Origin: an uncultured Polyangiaceae bacterium
GTDB lineage: Bacteria; Myxococcota_A; Polyangia; Polyangiales; Houyiibacteriaceae
Length of the DNA: 5,477 nucleotides
Assembly (NCBI GenBank): GCA_947258625.1
Contig: CAMYJN010000200.1
Coordinates: forward strand, 1-5,477
Reading direction: 5' to 3'
In this document: positions 1-3,124 of the stretch, piece by piece
Layout of the letters: every line of letters starts with the position of its first letter
Numbering within the stretch: position 1 is the stretch's first letter
Notes under the pieces: model-generated
What the model was told of the DNA's origin: nothing
What the model saw: only the letters and a program-made list of their open reading frames with translations
Databases searched by the model: none
Position numbers and translations under genes: made by a program

Positions 1-233
1 AGCTCCCCTTCTTCGTCCCTAAGAACGGGGTCCGCAAAAACCTTGCCGAGATGCTGCCCAAGACCCCGGTGCTGCTGGACTGGAAGGGCAGGATCTATCC
101 GGACCTCGGGTTTCCGGCAGGCGCGGTAGTTTCAGTCGCTGTGTTCAGCGCGACAGGCGAACGACTGGGCTTGATAACCGGCAAGCAAACAGAGTCCCGC
201 CTATCGGAGCTACTGGAGCTACTCTCCCGCTGA
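1..233 (+). CDS. 3' end of an unidentified protein, possibly thioredoxin-fold (partial)
   Basis: The reading frame is open from the left edge (first full codon at 3) to a TGA at 231-233, giving the last 76 residues of a protein whose start lies outside the window. The ATG at 51 is internal, because the frame is open before it with sensible coding content (LPFFVPKNG...). Visible features are a VLLDWKGRIY segment, a hydrophobic strand (AVVSVAVF) followed by a turn and a second strand (GERLGLITG), and a closing amphipathic helix (ESRLSELLELLSR). This strand-turn-strand-helix ending resembles the C-terminus of redoxin or thioredoxin-like proteins, but the CxxC region would lie upstream and cannot be seen, so the family is a weak inference. 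The stop codon is the first unit of the hexamer array. The gene is convergent with the minus-strand gene at 405-1196. Confidence 0.7.
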   Translation, partial: LPFFVPKNGVRKNLAEMLPKTPVLLDWKGRIYPDLGFPAGAVVSVAVFSATGERLGLITGKQTESRLSELLELLSR

Positions 234-398
234 CGCTGACGCTGACGCTGACGCTGACGCTGACGCTGACGCTGACGCTGACGCTGACGCTGACGCTGAC
301 GCTGACGCTGACGCTGACGCTGACGCTGACGCTGACGCTGACGCTGACACTGACACTGACACTGACACTGACACTGACACTGACACTGGCGCTGACCC
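231..398. repeat. Tandem hexanucleotide array, (TGACGC)19(TGACAC)7 plus two degenerate units
   Basis: Reading from 231 in 6-base steps gives 19 identical TGACGC units (231-344), 7 identical TGACAC units (345-386), then TGGCGC (387-392) and TGACCC (393-398), 28 units in all. The array has no spacers and fills nearly all of the gap between two convergent genes (stops at 231-233 and 405-407). Its first TGA is the stop codon of the upstream gene, so that frame meets 27 in-frame TGA codons. The other five frames through the array are open and would encode dipeptide repeats: Asp-Ala and Thr-Leu forward, Ala-Ser, Arg-Gln and Val-Ser in reverse. The unit is not self-complementary, so neither RNA strand should fold on itself. 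The block structure fits replication slippage around an older point change of G to A. No function is known to me. Confidence 0.97.
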
Positions 399-404
399 TG
401 AATT

Positions 405-1196
405 TCAGTAGTCCGTCGACGAGGCCAGGATCTGTTTTCGCATCTCCTTCATCGCCTGTGCCTTCCTCTGCAGCGTTTTCGACTGCAGGGCGATCGCATT
501 GAGTTGCTCGATGTCGCGACCTGCGATGGCGTCTTTCATGTCTTCGAGCATTTCCCGGCTTTCCACCAGCGCTTCGATGCTGGCTTTGTGGTAGCTCTCG
601 CATGACACAGGCGGGGTCAGCCTCTGCATCTCCCGTTCCATCTGCTTGGTATCCGCAATGAGCTGATCGAACCCGGAGGTTGCGCCTCCAAGTCCGCCCT
701 TGATCAGGTCCATCGCAAACGCATTGGGATCCCCGGCACCTTCCTCGGATTGGATGAGGTCGACCTGTTGGAAGTAGTCCCTGACGCTGGTCCCTTGCTG
801 CTCGGGTGGTGTGTTCACGGCTGCGCTGGGCTTGGTCTGGGGCTCCGCCTGGTTTCGATTCTGGGTCGGAGCGAAGCTGTCGGTTCGATCCATCTCGATC
901 CGCTCGACGACGTGTCGGGTGGAGTCGGTCGCTCGAACCTCGGAATGGTCATCAGCCGTCAGATCCGCCCACGCCGGCCAGCGCCTGCTGCTCTCGTCTT
1001 CCGCCGAACGTTCGAGCTGGTCTGGGTCGACGCCAGCCGGCCGCGAGGCGCCTGGCGAAAGAGCTTCCCCCACTGGTGCCCCTGCCGATTCACGCCCCAG
1101 CAAGAACGCGATCAGCAGAAGCGCTGCCCCAAGCGCGACGGAAAGCGCAAGGACCGTTCGTCGATCGGAGCCGTGTTCACTCACATCAGCGATCAT
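405..1196 (-). CDS. Hypothetical single-pass membrane-anchored protein with helical C-terminal domain
   Basis: The gene encodes 263 residues from ATG (complement of 1194-1196) to TGA (complement of 405-407). I chose this start because a GAGG (complement of 1205-1208) sits 8 nt upstream. The frame stays open further upstream to 1589, but that extension reads through the palindromic element and antisense to rpmI. Residues 1-13 are polar (SDRR before the membrane), 14-34 form one hydrophobic segment (TVLALSVALGAALLLIAFLLG), and 35-135 are low-complexity, rich in Pro, Ala, Glu, Asp, Ser and Thr, probably a disordered linker. Residues 137-263 form an alpha-helical domain with DYFQQVDLIQ, FDQLIADTKQMEREMQRL, a TPPVSCESYH segment holding the only Cys (199), and long charged helices to the end. 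Topology is probably N-in with the domain outside the inner membrane. I do not recognise the family. It is divergent from rpmI and convergent with the gene ending at 233. Confidence 0.85.
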   Translation of the reverse strand: MIADVSEHGSDRRTVLALSVALGAALLLIAFLLGRESAGAPVGEALSPGASRPAGVDPDQLERSAEDESSRRWPAWADLTADDHSEVRATDSTRHVVERIEMDRTDSFAPTQNRNQAEPQTKPSAAVNTPPEQQGTSVRDYFQQVDLIQSEEGAGDPNAFAMDLIKGGLGGATSGFDQLIADTKQMEREMQRLTPPVSCESYHKASIEALVESREMLEDMKDAIAGRDIEQLNAIALQSKTLQRKAQAMKEMRKQILASSTDY

Positions 1197-1204
1197 AGCC
1201 CAGA

Positions 1205-1208
1205 CCTC
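1205..1208 (-). promoter_or_regulatory. Shine-Dalgarno of the minus-strand membrane protein gene
   Basis: On the minus strand GAGG lies 8 nt before the ATG at 1196, which supports this start over longer in-frame extensions. Its first two bases (GA) belong to the outer arm of the palindromic element (1207-1355), so folding of a transcript containing both arms would pair part of this site. Confidence 0.65.
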
Positions 1209-1355
1209 AAGGGGACACGCTCCCCCACCAGAACGAAGTTCTTTCGGACACTTAGGAGCCACACCGCGAAAACCCATCCCGTCTCCGGTTTTCGCGGTGT
1301 GGTCCTCAAGCACTGGAAACCGCACGCAATTTGGACACGTAGCGTGTCCCCTTGA
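1207..1355. repeat. 149-bp imperfect palindromic element with conserved ends and centre (REP-pair or MITE-like)
   Basis: The outer arms 1207-1221 (TCAAGGGGACACGCT) and 1341-1355 are exact 15-bp reverse complements. The inner arms 1259-1274 (CCACACCGCGAAAACC) and 1287-1302 are exact 16-bp reverse complements around a 12-nt loop. Both pairs share one symmetry axis near 1281, so this is one inverted pair of half-units of about 68 nt whose intermediate parts have diverged. GGACAC or its complement occurs four times (1213, 1246, 1333, 1344), and small hairpins lie inside the halves (AGAAC-GAA-GTTCT at 1230-1242; GGACACG-TAG-CGTGTCC at 1333-1349). GGAG at 1255-1258 directly precedes the central stem; GTAG/GGAG-type tetranucleotides precede the stems of REP elements moved by REP-associated tyrosine transposases. 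No transposase lies in the window, so non-autonomous mobility is an inference. A structured leader or regulatory palindrome is the alternative. Confidence 0.75.
1251..1310. other. Central long hairpin of the palindromic element
   Basis: A perfect 16-bp stem (1259-1274 with 1287-1302) encloses the loop at 1275-1286. It extends outwards through AGGA/TCCT (1254-1257 with 1303-1306) after a bulged G at 1258, then CTT/AAG (1251-1253 with 1308-1310) after an unpaired C at 1307, for about 23 pairs. It is stable on either strand. No run of T follows on either side, so it does not look like an ordinary intrinsic terminator. Confidence 0.8.
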
Positions 1356-1379
1356 CCGGGCAGAGGCACGCGCTACACA
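1352..1379 (+). promoter_or_regulatory. Candidate sigma70-type promoter for the rpmI operon
   Basis: TTGACC (1352-1357, five of six matches to the -35 consensus) is followed after 16 nt by TACACA (1374-1379), a weak -10. Transcription would begin near 1386, leaving a leader of about 58 nt. The first four bases of the -35 are the last bases of the palindromic element. The -10 is poor and falls in the loop of a small inverted repeat (GCACGC 1366-1371 with GCGTGC 1380-1385), so this is a suggestion only. Confidence 0.3.
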
Positions 1380-1390
1380 GCGTGCTCTCC

Positions 1391-1424
1391 GCTCCCTGGC
1401 CGCGGGCGCCGCTGGTTCGGGAGC
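1391..1424 (+). promoter_or_regulatory. Hairpin in the rpmI leader, possible ribosomal-protein control site
   Basis: GCTCCC (1391-1396) pairs with GGGAGC (1419-1424), and a second short stem GCGG/CCGC (1402-1405 with 1409-1412) can form inside. The structure ends 7 nt before the rpmI Shine-Dalgarno. In E. coli and Firmicutes, L20 represses its own operon by binding leader RNA that mimics its 23S rRNA site, so a control role here is reasonable. I cannot show that this hairpin matches a known L20 leader. Confidence 0.35.
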
Positions 1425-1443
1425 TTCAAGTGAGGACAGTGAA

Positions 1444-1644
1444 ATGCCAAAGATGAAGACAAAGCGTGCTGCCGCGAAGCGGTTCAAGGCCACCGGTGGA
1501 GGGCGGATTCGTCGTTCCACGGCCGGCAAGCAGCACATCATGCGTGGTAAGTCCGCCAATCGACTTCGGAAGCTCAAAAAGAACTCCATGGTCCACCCGA
1601 GCGACGAACCACGTATCCGGCGTTTGGTTCCTTACGAGCTCTAA
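1444..1644 (+). CDS. rpmI: 50S ribosomal protein L35
   Basis: The gene encodes 66 residues, the normal size for bL35, a small very basic protein of the large ribosomal subunit that binds 23S rRNA. The sequence follows the family throughout: MPKMKTKRAAAKRFK at the N-terminus, TGGGRIRRSTAGKQH in the middle, a KSANRLRKLKKNS basic stretch, and the RRLVPYEL ending. The ATG at 1444 is preceded by GAGG (1432-1435) with 8-nt spacing. The frame is open upstream as far as about 811, but only this start fits L35. It is the first gene of the visible operon, 21 nt before rplT. infC, which often precedes rpmI, is absent from the adjacent upstream region. Confidence 0.98.
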   Translation: MPKMKTKRAAAKRFKATGGGRIRRSTAGKQHIMRGKSANRLRKLKKNSMVHPSDEPRIRRLVPYEL

Positions 1645-1665
1645 GACTTCTAAGGAGAACGCCGA

Positions 1666-2010
1666 ATGCCAAGAGTCAGACGAGGCTTCAAAGCCCGACG
1701 CCGCCGCAATCGCGTGCTCAAGCATGCGAAAGGGTACTACGGAGCGCGACGCAAGGCGTTCCACGTTGCAATCGAACAGGTTCACAACGCCTGGCAGGAT
1801 GCCTACAAGCATCGACGCACGAAGAAGCGTGAATACCGACGTCTTTGGATCGCCCGAATCAACGCTGCGGCGCGCAGCAACGGCATCAACTACAGCCAGT
1901 TCATCTCGGGGCTCAAGCGCTCCAACATTGCACTCGACCGCAAGGTCCTCGCCGAGATCGCCTACTCCGATCCAGGCGGGTTCAGAGCCGTCGTCGAAGC
2001 CATCGATTAA
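1666..2010 (+). CDS. rplT: 50S ribosomal protein L20
   Basis: The gene encodes 114 residues, close to the usual 115-120 for bL20, a primary 23S rRNA-binding protein needed early in 50S assembly. The N-terminal half is the long basic helical extension (MPRVRRGFKARRRR, then VLKHAKGYYGARRKAF). The C-terminal half is the globular RNA-binding domain, with the signature segments LWIARINAAARSNGINYSQF, GLKRSNIALDRKVLAEIA and a final helix (FRAVVEAID). In other bacteria this domain also binds the operon's leader mRNA for autoregulation. The start at 1666 has a strong AAGGAG (1652-1657) with 8-nt spacing. It lies between rpmI and pheS as in many bacteria. Confidence 0.98.
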   Translation: MPRVRRGFKARRRRNRVLKHAKGYYGARRKAFHVAIEQVHNAWQDAYKHRRTKKREYRRLWIARINAAARSNGINYSQFISGLKRSNIALDRKVLAEIAYSDPGGFRAVVEAID

Positions 2011-2027
2011 CACCGTCAGGACGCGCC

Positions 2028-3116
2028 ATGGCAGAGCCTGATGCGGTTCAGACGTTCGAAAACGGGCTAGCCGAAATCCGCGGCGCCTACGCGGAAGCGT
2101 TGCGCGCCGCGGGTAGTGAACCCGAGCTCCGTTTGATCAACGGGCGTTACGTCGGGCCCCAAGGCGAGCTCACCAAGCTGCTGAAGCTCATGCCAAAGCT
2201 GCCAGGGGAGCAGCGGCGCGAGCTCGGCCAGGCGGCGAACGCCCTCAAGCAAGAAATTCAAACGACCTTCGACGAGGCCCTCGAAAGCATTCACCGCGGC
2301 GCGCGTGAAGCGGAGCTCACGGGTCGCCCGCTCGATGTGACGCTGCCCGGTCGCTGGCAGATGCCCGGCCGGCTTCATCCGATTACGCGCGTTCGGAACG
2401 AAGTGCTCGACATCTTCGTTTCGCTGGGTTTTGACGTTGCCGACGGCCCGGAAGTCGAGCTTTACGAGAACTGCTTCGACAAGCTCGGATTTCCGCCGGA
2501 TCATCCCGCAACGGACGAGCAGGACACCTTCTTCATCGGGGCCGCTGGCTCCGTAGATGCCGAGAGCGTGCTGCTGCGAACGCAGACCTCGACGATCCAA
2601 ATCCGTGAGATGATGAAGCGCGAGCCCCCGCTCGCGATCGTATCACCTGGTGCGGTCTACCGTCGCGATGATGACGCCACGCATTCACCCATGTTTTTTC
2701 AGCTCGAAGGCTTCCTCGTCGATGAAGGCGTCACGTTTGCCGAGCTGAAAGGCGTGCTCACGCTGTTCCTCCGTCGCCTCTTCGATGAGCACATCGCCGT
2801 TCGCTTTCGCGCGAGCTACTTCCCGTTTGTCGAACCGGGCGGTGAGGTCGACATGAGCTGCGTCTTTTGCCGGGCGTGGGAAGGCGACCGTGGGCGCACC
2901 GCCCAGTGTCGTGTTTGCAAGGGTACCGGATGGATGGAAATCCTCGGCTGCGGCATGATTCATCCGGTCGTGTTCGAGAACGTCGGCTACGACCCCGAGA
3001 AGTACACCGGATTTGCGTTCGGCATGGGTCTCGACCGCATCGCCATGCTCAAGTACGGCATCCCCAACATCAAGCTCCTCTACGAGAACGACGTACGGTT
3101 CTTGTCGCAGTTTTAG
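2028..3116 (+). CDS. pheS: Phenylalanyl-tRNA synthetase alpha subunit
   Basis: The gene encodes 362 residues forming the catalytic alpha subunit of the cytoplasmic (alpha-beta)2 enzyme that charges tRNA-Phe with phenylalanine using ATP (class II, EC 6.1.1.20). Residues 1 to about 100 are the helical, coiled-coil tRNA-binding region. The catalytic domain follows: HPITRVRNEVLDIF (117-130), the DTFFI segment (166-170), motif 2 around SPGAVYRRDDDATHS (206-220), the substrate-binding FFQLEG (223-228), YFPFVEPGGEVD (264-275) and motif 3 GFAFGMGLDRIAM (328-340). Four cysteines (278, 281, 294, 297) form a CxxC-x12-CxxC pair, probably a zinc knuckle inserted where the E. coli protein has a short loop. 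Two departures are FFQ where FHQ is usual and RASYFPF where RPSYFPF is usual. The ATG at 2028 was chosen over in-frame upstream codons because it fits the family and has AGG (2018-2020) 7 nt upstream. Confidence 0.97.
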   Translation: MAEPDAVQTFENGLAEIRGAYAEALRAAGSEPELRLINGRYVGPQGELTKLLKLMPKLPGEQRRELGQAANALKQEIQTTFDEALESIHRGAREAELTGRPLDVTLPGRWQMPGRLHPITRVRNEVLDIFVSLGFDVADGPEVELYENCFDKLGFPPDHPATDEQDTFFIGAAGSVDAESVLLRTQTSTIQIREMMKREPPLAIVSPGAVYRRDDDATHSPMFFQLEGFLVDEGVTFAELKGVLTLFLRRLFDEHIAVRFRASYFPFVEPGGEVDMSCVFCRAWEGDRGRTAQCRVCKGTGWMEILGCGMIHPVVFENVGYDPEKYTGFAFGMGLDRIAMLKYGIPNIKLLYENDVRFLSQF

Positions 3117-3118
3117 GA
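3115..3118 (+). promoter_or_regulatory. pheT ribosome-binding site overlapping the pheS stop codon
   Basis: AGGA at 3115-3118 includes the last two bases of the pheS TAG stop (3114-3116) and lies 6 nt before the pheT ATG at 3125. Ribosomes ending on pheS uncover or reuse this site. The arrangement suggests translational coupling, which would keep the two subunits at equal amounts. Confidence 0.7.
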
Positions 3119-3124
3119 AGAGCG

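Noticed and set aside
231..398. Possible CRISPR array
   Set aside because: The repeats are 6 bp with no spacers. It is a simple tandem repeat.
145..603. Minus-strand reading frame encoding a long Val-Ser dipeptide run
   Set aside because: It exists only because the hexamer array is open in that frame. Its upstream half is antisense to a gene end and overlaps the better-supported minus-strand gene in another frame.
1251..1310. Intrinsic (possibly bidirectional) terminator
   Set aside because: The stem is strong, but no T run follows on either strand, and it lies upstream of two divergent genes rather than after a gene end.
1204..1357. Target-site duplication flanking the palindromic element
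   Set aside because: ACC occurs at both borders but out of register by one base with the inverted ends. This is too short and ambiguous to count as a duplication.
811..1443. N-terminal extension of L35
   Set aside because: L35 is 64-66 residues. The extension is antisense to the minus-strand gene, and the ATG at 1444 has a well-placed GAGG.
1197..1589. N-terminal extension of the minus-strand membrane protein to 1589
   Set aside because: The extension crosses the palindromic element and the antisense of rpmI. The start at 1196 has a good Shine-Dalgarno and a sensible N-terminus with one membrane helix.
1845..2027. N-terminal extension of PheS
   Set aside because: It overlaps the end of rplT in another frame and encodes non-family sequence. 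The ATG at 2028 gives a normal PheS.
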